The notes under the pieces are model-generated. The model saw nothing but the letters and a program-made list of their open reading frames with translations. It searched no databases and was not told the origin of the DNA. The position numbers were made by a program, and so were the translations under genes. A stretch of DNA of 64,000 nucleotides. It comes from Liolophura sinensis. Lineage: Eukaryota > Mollusca > Polyplacophora > Chitonida > Chitonidae. Positions 1-9,489 of the stretch are shown piece by piece; within the stretch, counting starts at the first letter, position 1, and each line of letters starts with the position of its first letter. The stretch is taken from assembly GCF_032854445.1 (NCBI RefSeq), contig NC_088304.1, forward strand, positions 13,157,704 to 13,221,703, written 5' to 3'.

Positions 1-192
1 AGTATATATAGATACAGGCTACATGCGGTTGGAACATACAGTACATGTAGATATAGGCTACATGCGGTTGAAACGTACAGTACATGTAGATACAGGCTAC
101 ATGCAGTTGAAACGTACAGTACATGTAGATATAGGCTACATACGGTTGAAACGTACAGTACATGTAGATACAGGCTACATGCGGTTGGAACG
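1..192. repeat. 39-bp minisatellite cut by the window edge
   Basis: About five copies of a 39-bp unit built around ggctacatgcggttg and acagtacatgtag. The period is a multiple of three, so one + frame stays open as a 13-residue repeat (MRLKRTVHVDTGY and variants). There is no other sign of coding, and the array runs off the left edge, so its full length is unknown. It lies in or upstream of gene 1. Confidence 0.85.
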
Positions 193-583
193 ATCATGTA
201 ATACTTGTACATTTACAACGTATATTGCAGTTTTGTGCAGTTCCGTGTCTGAAAGTTTTGTGCATTTCCAAGTCTGAAGGTTTTGCAGGTGCATGGGCAG
301 CACCAATTTTATTTTGTCTTTTATCGGTGAGCAGACTATAAAAAAATTTAAAAATGGAATAAAACTGAAAATACACCTTTTTGTTTTGTCCACTCCTGAT
401 ATTTTTTTATTTTCTTGGTTTTCAAGGCAGCCCAATCATGGATATATGCCTTCACCTGGAAAAATTAAGAGAATAGTCCACATTTTTCAGAAATTAGATG
501 ATTTTCAAGTTTTTATTTTTATATCCAACATTGGAAAAGGTTTATTCTGCCCATAAAACAAGAATTAAAACTGCTATGGTCAT
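193..583. other. non-coding, no feature seen
   Basis: AT-rich sequence between the left minisatellite and a SINE fragment. The short ORFs here show no recognisable domain. It is probably intron or 5' flank of gene 1. Confidence 0.6.
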
Positions 584-696
584 AGGTTTCCCTCGGGCTG
601 TGCCCAGTTTGCTCCCACCATAATGCTGGCCGCAGTCGTATAAGTGAAATATTATTGAGTACAGCGTAAAACATCAATCAAATAAATAAATAATAT
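584..696 (+). mobile_element. SINE-A 3' fragment
   Basis: The 3' half of the commonest SINE here: a gggctgtgcccag-like stretch, then caccataatgctggccgc, gtcgtataagtgaaatatt, and a gcgtaaaacatcaatcaaat end with an (AAAT)n tail. The tRNA-like head is missing (5' truncation). Confidence 0.85.
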
Positions 697-736
697 GGGG
701 CAATGGATGTTAAGGAGTTAATTTTTTTTTTTACAG

Positions 737-873
737 CAACATGTAAAGAGGATTCACAAGAAGGAGATGTCTTTCCTCTGCCATCTCTGTCCGTACAAAT
801 GTTTTGTGAAAAGTGAACTGCTACAGCATCTACACAAAGACCATCAGATTCCTCTACCGAGTAAATATGTGCG
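737..873 (+). CDS. gene 1 exon a (finger 1)
   Basis: Preceded by a T-tract and ttacag, followed by gcg|gtgagtaag. It reads QHVKRIHKKEMSFLCHLC and onward, with one finger: CHLC, twelve residues, then H-x4-H. It enters in phase 0 and ends with two bases of an Arg codon completed by the next exon. The GTGAGTA donor is also the first unit of a 19-bp tandem array. Confidence 0.9.
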
Positions 874-3800
874 GTGAGTAAGTGTGCAGTGATTATTAAA
901 GTGTGTTGTGAGTATAAAAGTGAGCAATGAGTATAAAATTGTGCAGTGAGTATTTTTAAGTGTGCTCTGAGTATAAAAGTGAGCAGTGAGTATAAAAGTG
1001 TGCAGTGAGGATTTAAGTGTGCTGTGAGTATCAAAGTGTGCAGTGAGTATTGAAGTGTGCAGTGGGTATTAAAGTGTGCTATGAGTAAGTGACAAGTAGC
1101 AATCCAAAGCTGGGGCCACTTCCAGAAAACGTTTTACAGTGTACATCCCATTTCCTGTAGCTTTGTTTGTAAATGACATTATGTGGCACATCAATGCTAA
1201 CTGCAAATGTTTTTGTTCAGAAACTGAAGGTTATCAGAGCAAATATTTGGTGATAATCGTGTTACGCTTTTACGTTATTTTATCCAACTCCAGTGTTAAT
1301 CCAAATTGCAATTTGTAACTTAGATTTAGCCAGAAATGAACGGTACAAATCCAGACAGTGTATGATTGACTCCGAATGACATGGGTTTGTTCCTCGCTCA
1401 TTTGTCTGGCTGTCAATGACATTACAAGATCTGTCATATTTCTGTAAGCATGGATAACAAGCACCACCAATGACGTGTTTTTTTGGGACAGATATTAGTA
1501 GTGCTGACAGCAGAATATTATATTTCTTTCCCAGCTTTTTGGAAAAGTAAAGATATGAGTATGTTGTCCATGACAGGTAGGTGGACTAACCATGTGAGAA
1601 AAAAGAATCTCAATTTTCTGCTACAATTACAACCAGATGTCCCAAATATTAGAAGAAACAGGGTAATAAGTTATTTTCGTATAATAATAATCTTATAAAA
1701 CTTCTACGGTCTTACAGAATAACTGGTGAACCTTGTCGACAACAATTCTTGTGAAAAATGAATTCATTGTGGTCCCAGAGGATCCCAGAGGAAAGAGAAA
1801 GTTGTAACTTCCTCGCTTGGCGTTCAGCATGAAGGGGATAGTGCAGTGATTGGTTGACCCATATAAGTATAATGGCTCAGGCAGGGCGCCTTACTTGCCT
1901 TTGGTAAGGCATCTCAGTGAAGCAGCACTAGATAAAAGAACGGTGGAAATCCGTCCAGCAACAAGGAGGCAGATTACATGCACTCCAAGGATTCCATCGT
2001 CGTCATATGACTGAAAAATTGTTAAGTACTACATTAAACCCCAAGTACTCACTCACTCACTCACTCCTTCCTGAGTGCATGTAGAACTGCCATAACACCA
2101 TTGTAGTACAAATTTTATCAGTGTCATGCTCATTTTTGTGTGTAAATTCCATGTTTTCTGGAACTGTTTAACTCACCCCTGCAGAATTCATTGTTATGGA
2201 TTACTTCCTTGTTTCAGATACAAGTGTGAGCTGTGTGACTTCATGACGTTTAGAAGGTTCCACTATCTGAATCACATGAATATGCATGAAGGTAAAAATA
2301 AAACATACAGTAAATGGCCTAACATTTCACCCCCAAAAAGTGTATTTTTAGAGGTAAATAAATGTCATGATATATTACGTATGGTGCTGAAACTTACATT
2401 TTCTAGTGGTATATCCTCATACCTGCAAATGAACCTCAAAACACCTTTGTAAGACGAATAAGCTCTCACAGGGAGGCAAAACGTGCAACTTTTTGGCATG
2501 ATTGGAAAATAGCCGTTCAGTGACACAAAAAGTTCAATCTCTCCAAAACCCAGCAGAGTGTCTCTCTTTGTAAGACAAATAAGCTCTCAGAGGGAGGCAG
2601 AATGTGCAACTTTTTGGCATGATTAGAAACTAGCTTTTAGTGGCACAAAAAGTTAAATCTCTCCAAAACCCAGCAGAGTGTCTGTCTTTATAAGACAAAT
2701 AAGCTCTCAGAGGGAGGCAAAATGTGCAACTTTTTGGCATGATTAGAAAATAGCCGTTCAATGGCACAAAAAGTTAAGTCTTTCCAAAACCCAGCAGAGT
2801 GTCTCTCTCCGTCCTGCCAAGCTTGTGCGGTTTATTGAGGTGTGGCGAATATTTGAACTACTGTCACTGATCGACTACCGGTAATCCCCTACTCCCCACA
2901 GAGTGCACAACTTAAGACAACAGCCCTCCCAAGGCATCATGGTATACATTTCCTGAAAATGCGTCTGAAATTATTGAGAAGGTGCAGTAGTTACGGGTGA
3001 AATTTTAGGTTGTTTACGAGTTTACTGTAATTCTTCATCCTCTTCGCATGTTTACAACGTGTTTATTCAAGCCTATTCTAAGGGCATTATTCTGTATGAT
3101 AAAATTATGCTTTTTCTTAAAGCCCCAAAATTGGCCAATCCAACTGAAGTGCATGTAGTCTCCAAAATCAGATTTTATGTGCATAAAGTGTGCTCCTTCG
3201 TATGCAAGGTGAGGTTTGAGGAAGGTTAAAGAATTAGGGAACAGTAATTTAGTAGGATACCTTACTATCAGGGTTATTAAATCACTCCAGTCTAAGCTTC
3301 CTTCCCTTGTCCCTGTACACAAGATTTTAGCAACACTGAGAACAAGTTTCAAATCTTCTTCAAGTTCTTATAGAATTAGGTGCATGTCACATACATTTTA
3401 CGCTTTGCTCAGATGTGAGTACGACGTTAAACCCCAAGCACTCTCACTCACTCACTCACTCACTCAGATGTGTGGACTTGTATGTGTAGCCTATATTTAT
3501 GTTTTACTTTGTTTGCTCGTCAAAAAACACATGTATGTTTGGATATGAACTGTACCCTGAGGTAACCAGTTGTAAGGGATGGATGTGATCTGTGGTAAGG
3601 GTAGCCAGTTGTATTTCTGCAGTATTATAGGTAACCAGATGTATGAAGGTAAACTCTACTACAGACAACCAGTTGTGTGGATATGAGTCAGATCTTTTAA
3701 TTTGAATAGTCATATTTGTTTTGGTCGTTGCAAATAACTGGATGTATAAGTGCGAACTGTGTCATGTTTGGTTTTGGTTGTTGTAGGTAACCGGATGTAT

Positions 3801-6541
3801 GAATGTGAACTGTGGCATGTTTGATTTGGTCATTGCAGGTAACCAGGGGTATGAATGTGAACTGTGTCATGTTTGATTTGGTCCTCGCAGGTACTGTATG
3901 AGTGCAAACTGTGTCATGTTTGATTTGGTTGTTGCAGGTAACCGGGTGTATGAGTGTGAACTGTGTCATGTTTGATTTGGTCATTGCAGGTAACCGGGTG
4001 TATGAATGTGAACTGTGTCATGTTTGATTTGGTCGTCAGGTAACCAGGTGTATGAATGTGAACTGTGTCATGTTTGATTTGGTCGTCAGGTAACCAGGTG
4101 TATGAATGTGAACTGTGTCATGTTTGATTTGGTTGTTGCAGGTAACCAGGTGTATGAATGTGAACTGTGTCATGTTTGATTTGGTCGTCAGGTAACCAGG
4201 TGTATGAATGTGAACTGTGTCATGTTTGATTTGGTCGTCAGGTAACCAGGTGTATGAATGTGAACTGTGTCATGTTTGATTTGGTCGTCAGGTAACCAGG
4301 TGTATGAATGTGAACTGTGTCATGTTTGATTTGGTTGTTGCAGGTAACCAGGTGTATGAATGTGAACTGTGTCATGTTTGATTTGGTCGTCAGGTAACCA
4401 GGTGTATGAATGTGAACTGTGTCATGTTTGATTTGGTCGTCAGGTAACCAGGTGTATGAATGTGAACTGTGTCATGTTTGATTTGGTCGTCAGGTAACCA
4501 GGTGTATGAATGTGAACTGTGTCATGTTTGATTTGGTTGTTGCAGGTAACCAGGTGTATGAATGTGAACTGTGTCATGTTTGATTTGGTTGTTGCAGGTA
4601 ACCGGGTGTATGAATGTGAACTGTGTCATGTTTGATTTGGTCATTGCAGGTAACCAGGTGTATGAATGTGAACTGTGTCATGTTTGATTTGGTTGTTGCA
4701 GGTAACCGGGTGTATGAGTGTGAACTGTGTCATGTTTGATTTGGTCGTTGCAGGTAACCAGGTGTATGAATGTGAACTGTGTCATGTTTGATTTGGTCGT
4801 TGCAGGTAACCGGATGTATGAATGTGAACTGTGTCACAAGAAGTACACCAGCAAGGTCGTTCTCAGATGCCACATGCAGTTTCACAAAGGTGAGAAAAGA
4901 CATATACTGTGAATAAGTTTTGTGCTATGTCTGGTGTCTCCAGCATGGCATTCTAGTGAGGCAGCAGTGAGCCCAGCCTGCTGTAAGGAAACGGTTTTGA
5001 TACGACTGTGTTGAAAATGACATCGAATGTCTGTCACACAAAACCAACAGTGAGATATAAACTGATGAAAGTACGTGCCATTAGTAGCGCTACAAACACA
5101 CTGGGATACAGACAACACTTGTAGGACCATTTAAAGCGATTATCTTTTATGCATTTCAGAGCCGCGTCACAAGTGTCCTTGGGAAGGCTGTAAGTACGCT
5201 GCGGTCCAGAAAAGACGGCTGAACCAACACATCCAGTTGATCCACACTCATAAGGTAATACACCTCGCTGTGAGACTTGATTGTGTCTGGTTGGTTTTAG
5301 ACGCTAGTGCTTCAGTCGCTAGGACAGACAAGGTGTTAGTGCAATCAGTCCCACAGAGTGTTCGAAACCGTCTCTTTATTGATGTCAGACCATCTGTTCT
5401 CAGCTCATTATGATGTCGCTTTAAAGATAGAACAAGAAACCATTTCCTTGTAATACTGTAGATGAGTAATGTAATTAAGTTCCTTAATATCTTTTTCTTT
5501 CTGTCATTTTTGTCTTTGCATCAGGATGTAAAACCATTTGAGTGTCACCTGTGCACATACAAGTCTGCATTAAATGGGAACTTGAAACTTCACTTACGTA
5601 ACGTTCATCACCTCAATCTTCCCAAACGCCAGATGGTGAAGTGGAAAGGGGAGACCACTGTGTCTGATAACGTGGAAGACGAGGTCAGCTCTTCAGTGGT
5701 TGCATATGATGAAAAGAATCCCACGCTGTTGTCCATTAACCGCTCTGATATTGTAAGGTTAGCCGTTGCCAGCTGTGAAGACATTAGCCCTGTGGCCACT
5801 CCAGATGTGGAGGAGAACACCACAGAAACAGTGGTTATTTACACCACGGACCCAATGCTTCCTGCACAAGTAACCGCAGCGCAAGTATTGCAGCAGCTTA
5901 GCAGCGGTAATCCCATCGGGCACGCCCCCTCCACGACAGTTACTGAGACGGTAACAATTGTATCGCAGGCAGGCACGATCAGTCATCTTTCAGAGGCATC
6001 CCAGGAACATGAACTCTCAGTGAAGAATGAAAGAGGGGAGATAATCCATAGGTCATATGGTCACATGGCAGGGGAGATAACAACAGGTGTAGCAGAGGAC
6101 ATGAGGAGTGATCTTAATGCAGAGATCCACATACCAGTGAGTAAAGAATTGTCTCAAGATACAAGACAAGACACACATGCGAGGCATTCAGACATGGCAT
6201 CTCGTGACCTTCAGAGTGATCTGACCCATCTCAGCCAAGATCTGAACTCACAAATTTATGTCACCAACAGAGAGGTCAACGATGGGATGATTAGAGAAAT
6301 GCAGATGGGGGAATTGTCCCCCAATAGAGATGGGTCAGGTGACGTGAGAGCGACTTCGACCTCTGACCTGGGTCGTGACTCCCAGCGTGACTCCGGACTG
6401 GTCATTCAGGAAATCATGAATGCTCAGTACCCGCCAGAAACTTTCCTTCCTGATTCAAGAAATCTAAACATCATGATACAGTCCATGGAAAATAGAGAAG
6501 GCTTTGTTTCTCAACCAAACACCTACTGGACACAGTACTAA
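737..6541 (+). CDS. gene 1: C2H2 zinc-finger protein, 5'-incomplete, five exons in the window
   Basis: Joined exons 737-873, 2218-2291, 4806-4889, 5160-5254 and 5525-6541 give 1407 nt, 468 codons plus TAA, with phases matching at every GT-AG junction. Five C2H2 fingers are visible. Finger 1 is C-x2-C-x12-H-x4-H. Fingers 2 and 3 are C-x2-C-x12-H-x3-H. Finger 4 is C-x4-C-x12-H-x4-H. Finger 5 is C-x2-C-x12-H-x4-H. The last roughly 300 residues are Ser/Thr/Asp/Glu-rich and look disordered. C2H2 proteins of this type usually bind DNA in the nucleus; that role is inferred from the family. No start codon is in the window, so more exons must lie upstream. I do not recognise the orthologue. Tandem arrays flank two of its splice sites and fill its 3' UTR. 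Confidence 0.9.
874..1100 (+). repeat. 19-bp array seeded on the splice donor of exon a
   Basis: About 12 imperfect units of 19-21 bp, consensus gtgagtataaaagtgtgca, start exactly at the exon donor. Most units keep GTGAGTA or a one-base variant, so the intron opens with a row of donor-like sequences. Nothing else is seen up to about 1765. Confidence 0.85.
1101..1764. other. intron of gene 1, no feature seen
   Basis: AT-rich intron sequence between the donor array and a SINE-B copy. No convincing exon or repeat was found. Confidence 0.6.
1765..2067 (+). mobile_element. SINE-B copy, 5'-truncated
   Basis: Matches the copies at 33690 (+), 28632 (-) and 51665 (-). Shared blocks are gttgtaacttcctcgcttgg, ttggttgacccatataagta, gaagcagcactagataaaag, cgtcgtcatatgactga and an end like taaaccccaagtactcactc. 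The tRNA-like head is absent. It lies in a gene 1 intron. Confidence 0.8.
2218..2291 (+). CDS. gene 1 exon b (finger 2)
   Basis: Acceptor ttgtttcag before 2218 and donor g|gtaaaaa after 2291. It completes the Arg codon from exon a and encodes YKCELCDFMTFRRFHYLNH followed by MNMHE, a full C-x2-C-x12-H-x3-H finger. It leaves one base (G) for the next exon, which starts with GT to make Gly. Confidence 0.9.
2446..2807. repeat. three tandem copies of a 120-121-bp unit
   Basis: Copies begin at 2446, 2567 and 2687 with tttgtaagac-like starts. They share gcaactttttggcatgatt and ctccaaaacccagcagagtg. The array lies within the intron between exons b and c of gene 1 and is non-coding. Confidence 0.85.
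2808..3410. other. intron of gene 1, no feature seen
   Basis: Unique-looking intronic sequence with no convincing exon. The ORFs here overlap on both strands and have no domain. Confidence 0.5.
3411..3467 (+). mobile_element. SINE-B 3' end fragment
   Basis: Sequence like gagtacgacgttaaacccca followed by a (ctca)n run, the 3' end of SINE-B. Only about 57 bp remain. Confidence 0.65.
3550..4805 (+). repeat. 50/52-bp array copied from the acceptor and start of exon c
   Basis: About 20 clear units between 3775 and 4805, with decayed ones back to about 3550. Each unit carries the acceptor-like end (gttgttgcag or gtcgtcag) followed by gtaaccaggtgtatgaatgt and gaactgtgtcatgtttga. The real exon c starts with the same bases but continues tgtcacaagaagtac. 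Read in the phase used by exon c, each unit gives GN(Q/R)VYECELCHV and then TGA. Units are 52 bp with TTGCAG and 50 bp with GTCGTCAG. In the centre they alternate one 52-bp unit with three 50-bp units, a 202-bp higher-order repeat. Units to the left are more diverged. Confidence 0.92.
4806..4889 (+). CDS. gene 1 exon c (finger 3)
   Basis: Acceptor gtcgttgcag before 4806 and donor g|gtgagaaa after 4889. With the base from exon b it reads GNRMYECELCHKKYTSKVV and onward to HMQFHK, a complete C-x2-C-x12-H-x3-H finger. Its first 30 or so bases are the source or the surviving end of the upstream array; only this last unit runs on into a complete finger. Confidence 0.9.
4925..5050 (+). mobile_element. 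possible SINE-C fragment
   Basis: The stretch from ctatgtctggtgtctccagc through aggcagcagtgagccc resembles the body of the SINE-C copies at 48925 and 60680. It is diverged and headless, so the call is tentative. Confidence 0.4.
5160..5254 (+). CDS. gene 1 exon d (finger 4)
   Basis: Acceptor tgcatttcag before 5160, donor aag|gtaata after 5254. It encodes EPRHKCPWEGCKYAAVQKRR and onward to QLIHTHK. This is a C-x4-C-x12-H-x4-H finger, with wider Cys spacing than the others. It ends in phase 0. Confidence 0.9.
5525..6541 (+). CDS. gene 1 last exon (finger 5 and C-terminal tail)
   Basis: Acceptor tttgcatcag before 5525; 338 codons then TAA at 6539-6541. It opens DVKPFECHLCTYKSALNG and finishes a C-x2-C-x12-H-x4-H finger within the first 30 residues. 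The rest is rich in Ser, Thr, Asp, Glu and Gln, with no further Cys-His pairs; it may be an activation or protein-binding region (inference). The ORF extends upstream to 5462, but those residues are intronic. Confidence 0.92.
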   Translation, partial: DVKPFECHLCTYKSALNGNLKLHLRNVHHLNLPKRQMVKWKGETTVSDNVEDEVSSSVVAYDEKNPTLLSINRSDIVRLAVASCEDISPVATPDVEENTTETVVIYTTDPMLPAQVTAAQVLQQLSSGNPIGHAPSTTVTETVTIVSQAGTISHLSEASQEHELSVKNERGEIIHRSYGHMAGEITTGVAEDMRSDLNAEIHIPVSKELSQDTRQDTHARHSDMASRDLQSDLTHLSQDLNSQIYVTNREVNDGMIREMQMGELSPNRDGSGDVRATSTSDLGRDSQRDSGLVIQEIMNAQYPPETFLPDSRNLNIMIQSMENREGFVSQPNTYWTQY

Positions 6542-6594
6542 TGGTGACCAAAGATCATGTACCAGGAATATGTCAGATGAACAAGCTTATTCAT

Positions 6595-7283
6595 GGTGCA
6601 GTTCTAACTAGGTTCTCCAAGAAGCCACCAGTAGTAAAAGTGCACTTCTAACTTGGTTCCCCAAGAAGCCACTAGCAGTAAAGGTGCACTTCTAACTTAG
6701 TTCTCCATGAAACCACCAGCACTAAAGATGCACTTCTAACTTGGTTCTCCAAGAAACCACCAGTATTAAAGGTGCACTTCTAACTTGGTTCTCCATGAAA
6801 CCACGAGCATTAAGGATGCACTTCTAACTTGGTTCTCCAAGAAACCACCAGTATTAAAGGTGCACTTCTAACTTGGTTCTCCAAGAAGCCACCAACAGTA
6901 AAGGTGCACTTCTAACTTGGTTGTCCAAGAAGCCACCAACAGTAAAGGTGCACATCTGACTTGGTTCTGCAAGAAACTACCTCTTCCAAGTGGGTTCTCA
7001 AAGAAGCCACCAGCAGTAAAGGTGCTCTTCTAACTGAGATCTCCAATAAGCCACCAGCAGTAAAGGTGCATATCTAACTTGGTTCTCAAAGAAACCACGA
7101 GCAGTTAAAGATGCACTTCTAACTGGGTACTCCAAGAAGCCACCAGCACTAAAAAAGTGCATGTTTAACAGGGTTCCCACCTGTACTAAAAAAAAAGTGC
7201 ATGTTTGACAGGGTTCCCTAAGAAGCCACCAGCAATAATGGTGCACTTCTGAGTTCTCCAAGAAGCCACGAGCAGTAATGGCC
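6595..7283 (+). repeat. 44-bp minisatellite in the 3' UTR of gene 1
   Basis: About 15 units of 44 bp (a few shortened) start 55 bp after the stop. Typical pieces are cttctaacttggttctccaa and gaagccaccagcagtaaagg. In the sense strand each good unit can form two small stems: CTTGG-ttct-CCAAG, and AGAAG..CACC-(9 nt)-GGTG..CTTCT. Some units break one stem without a compensating change. Confidence 0.88.
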
Positions 7284-7437
7284 AGTTTGATTATGGATGT
7301 GTATGTTCTGGTGTGATTTAAAGTTTGCCCTGTAAGTGATATTTAGCACTGAAGGCTGGAGGTAGACAAAAGTGATATGGTTTGTCGCCAAGGAAAGTGC
7401 CATGTGCCTGCACCATTATTATGACTTATGTTCATGG

Positions 7438-7768
7438 TAAAAGAGACTATACCAGAGATTTTTAGCAAAAGGTTGAATAGAGCAATCCAATCGGACATTA
7501 AATATTATTTTAGAATAGCCAAATAGTGATTACCTTTCACAAAATGTCATCCTCATATATGCATGTGTTACCATTCAAAAACAGTAATAAAGTGTTTATA
7601 ATTTGTGAAGTGGCTTGCATTCTTTGGAGTCATCAAACACTATATATTACAGGTACGAGTTTGATATTTACTGAAGGGCAATAATCTGAGCTGTTGGTAA
7701 ATAGAAAAAAATTGATTTGATTAGCGAATATGGATTTTTTGCCACAAATCTCTGGTATAGCCTCTTTA
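7438..7768. mobile_element. MITE-like element with about 30-bp inverted ends
   Basis: The left end taaaagagactataccagag is the inverse of the right end ctctggtatagcctctttaa, and similarity continues inward for about 30 bp. A related half copy lies at about 25070-25158. There is no transposase. The only good AATAAA downstream of gene 1 (7586-7591) is inside it. Confidence 0.65.
7586..7591 (+). terminator. candidate polyadenylation signal of gene 1
   Basis: AATAAA about 1.05 kb after the stop, followed by a T/G-rich stretch (gtgtttataatttgtg). ATTAAA variants also occur inside the 44-bp array, so earlier ends are possible. Confidence 0.45.
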
Positions 7769-8080
7769 AGAAACGTTTGCTGGCAGCTGTGTGGGACCAG
7801 TAAAAAATGAATCTTGTTCTAGCTCGTGTATACCAGTGACTCATTACTGCATTGTTACCATGGTGAAACAGAACTTACAGACCATTGTAGAAAAGGGCTA
7901 TTAAGCAGAATGCTTTTGTGAGGTAAGGGGAGGTAATTTGGTGTTATGGGAGTTAATTTGGTGTGCAGTATGCAGTAGTCTCGTACTACCTTGTGTGTTT
8001 CATGTTTTCTGACATGAAGTTAACAGCCTGGTAGTGATAACAGAAGTGAATTCGGATTAATGCAAGTCATGCCAAAGGAT

Positions 8081-8354
8081 TGATTGATTTTTCTTTTTTT
8101 TTGATTGGTGTTTTACGCCGTGCTCAAGAATATTTCACTTATACGACGGCGGCCAGCATTATGATGGGTGGAAACCAGGCAGAGCCCGGGGGAAACCCAC
8201 GACCATCCGCAGGTTGTTGCCAGACCTTCCCACGTACAGCCAGAGAGGAAGGCAGAATGAGCTGGTCTTGAACTCACACCGACCACATTGGTGAGAGGCT
8301 TCTGGGTCATTACCCTGCGCTAGCGCGCTAACCGACTGAGCCACGGAGGCCCCC
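8081..8354 (-). mobile_element. full-length SINE-A with target-site duplication
   Basis: On the minus strand it starts gggcctccgtggctcagtcg, with a tRNA box A (tggctcagtcggttag) and box B (gagttcaag), then the central body, then gcgtaaaacaccaatcaaaa. A 13-bp direct repeat, catgccaaaggat, flanks it at 8068-8080 and 8355-8367. This fixes the insertion limits and orientation. Confidence 0.93.
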
Positions 8355-8358
8355 CATG

Positions 8359-8475
8359 CCAAAGGATGTTATTCTCTTGTCATGACTCAAAGGATGTTAT
8401 TCTCTTGTCATGACTCAAAGGATGTTATTCTCTTGTCATGACTCAAAGGATGTTATTCTCTTGTCATGACTCAAT
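8359..8475. repeat. 28-bp minisatellite, four copies
   Basis: Four near-identical units containing aaaggatgttattctcttgt and catgactc. The first unit abuts the SINE-A at 8081, whose insertion site is at the array edge. Confidence 0.9.
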
Positions 8476-9489
8476 AGGAGAGTCACACAACCTCTCCAAA
8501 TTGGAGAATGGGTATAAAATTCTTTCCACAGAACTCCCTTTTCATTAATTCATTATAGTGTTATGAATGAATAGCGATGGTTTTAGTTATACATATGATA
8601 TAGATGTGGGTTTGTATGTATTAAAATTTTGAAAGGAAACTAGTTAGAGCTACATGTGTGTGAGGTGTTAATACTGTTATTGTTTGAGGGTAACTATTGT
8701 TACATGCATACATCTTGATATAAGGGGAATGGCAATTGCGTTAACAGTTTTTGTCGTGAGCTAAAGCCAGGAACAAAATGTGTTGTGGAAAAAAAAACAT
8801 TTTCAAACCCAGTTGTCAGATGGTCTGGAATATTGATTGTTTGCCATAATCATAGCCACGTAATGAAATCAGTGTCACCTGACTGCTTCAAAACCACTGT
8901 TTTTTTTGTCATGACTTTATCATGACGAAGTGCCCAGCTAATTTGTTCCAGGAATTTTTGCTGGTGAAAACTGAAAAAGTTGAATTTTTTAATGCTTACA
9001 GGCATACAAGTTCATTTTCAGGATTTTTTTGTATTGTTGTTACAGTCATGTTTACAATTTGATAGTTGTTCAGTTTAGCTATACCAATAAACTTAGTTAT
9101 TGTTTTTACAGGTTAGCATGTTAATTTATTGTGTCTCTAATGTTCACTTAATATACAGCCCTTAAGATGTTGACATGATAAGAAGAGGTCCGTGATCAAG
9201 CCAGATAATTATCTTGGTTCTGCAATACTGATATGCAAATTGGGGTAAGCGGCCACTGCTTAACACTGGTTAAGACTTACTTGGTAACGGGGTGTTATGT
9301 AAGCACTATGGACTTCCAGGCTGGGAGAATTTCCCTTTAGTGCAATGGTAAAAGTGATGTATTCACCATTACCAAATCCCAGAAATTGCCCATTCAAGTC
9401 CCTGGCTGGTAGCCCTGTCACGGTAAGCCCTATATTTTACTTGTTTGAATCAGTTGTATTTTGAGGCTTTTTCAGGCTGTGTTTCCTTC
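8476..9489. other. intergenic, no feature seen
   Basis: AT-rich sequence with no convincing gene or repeat. Confidence 0.5.

Noticed and set aside
23-277. 84-codon ORF with 13-residue repeats
   Set aside because: It is a 39-bp minisatellite; there is no start context, domain or splice signal to support a gene.
3775-4805. CRISPR-like array
   Set aside because: The units are direct 50/52-bp tandem repeats without variable spacers, in an animal intron.
4727-4912. ORF spanning the end of the acceptor array and exon c
   Set aside because: The upstream part is array sequence and reads through the acceptor; only 4806-4889 is exon.
8080-8362. Short ORFs with AQSVSALAQGNDPEA-like text, also at 13310, 34025 and 39910
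   Set aside because: They translate SINE-A copies and recur wherever the element does.
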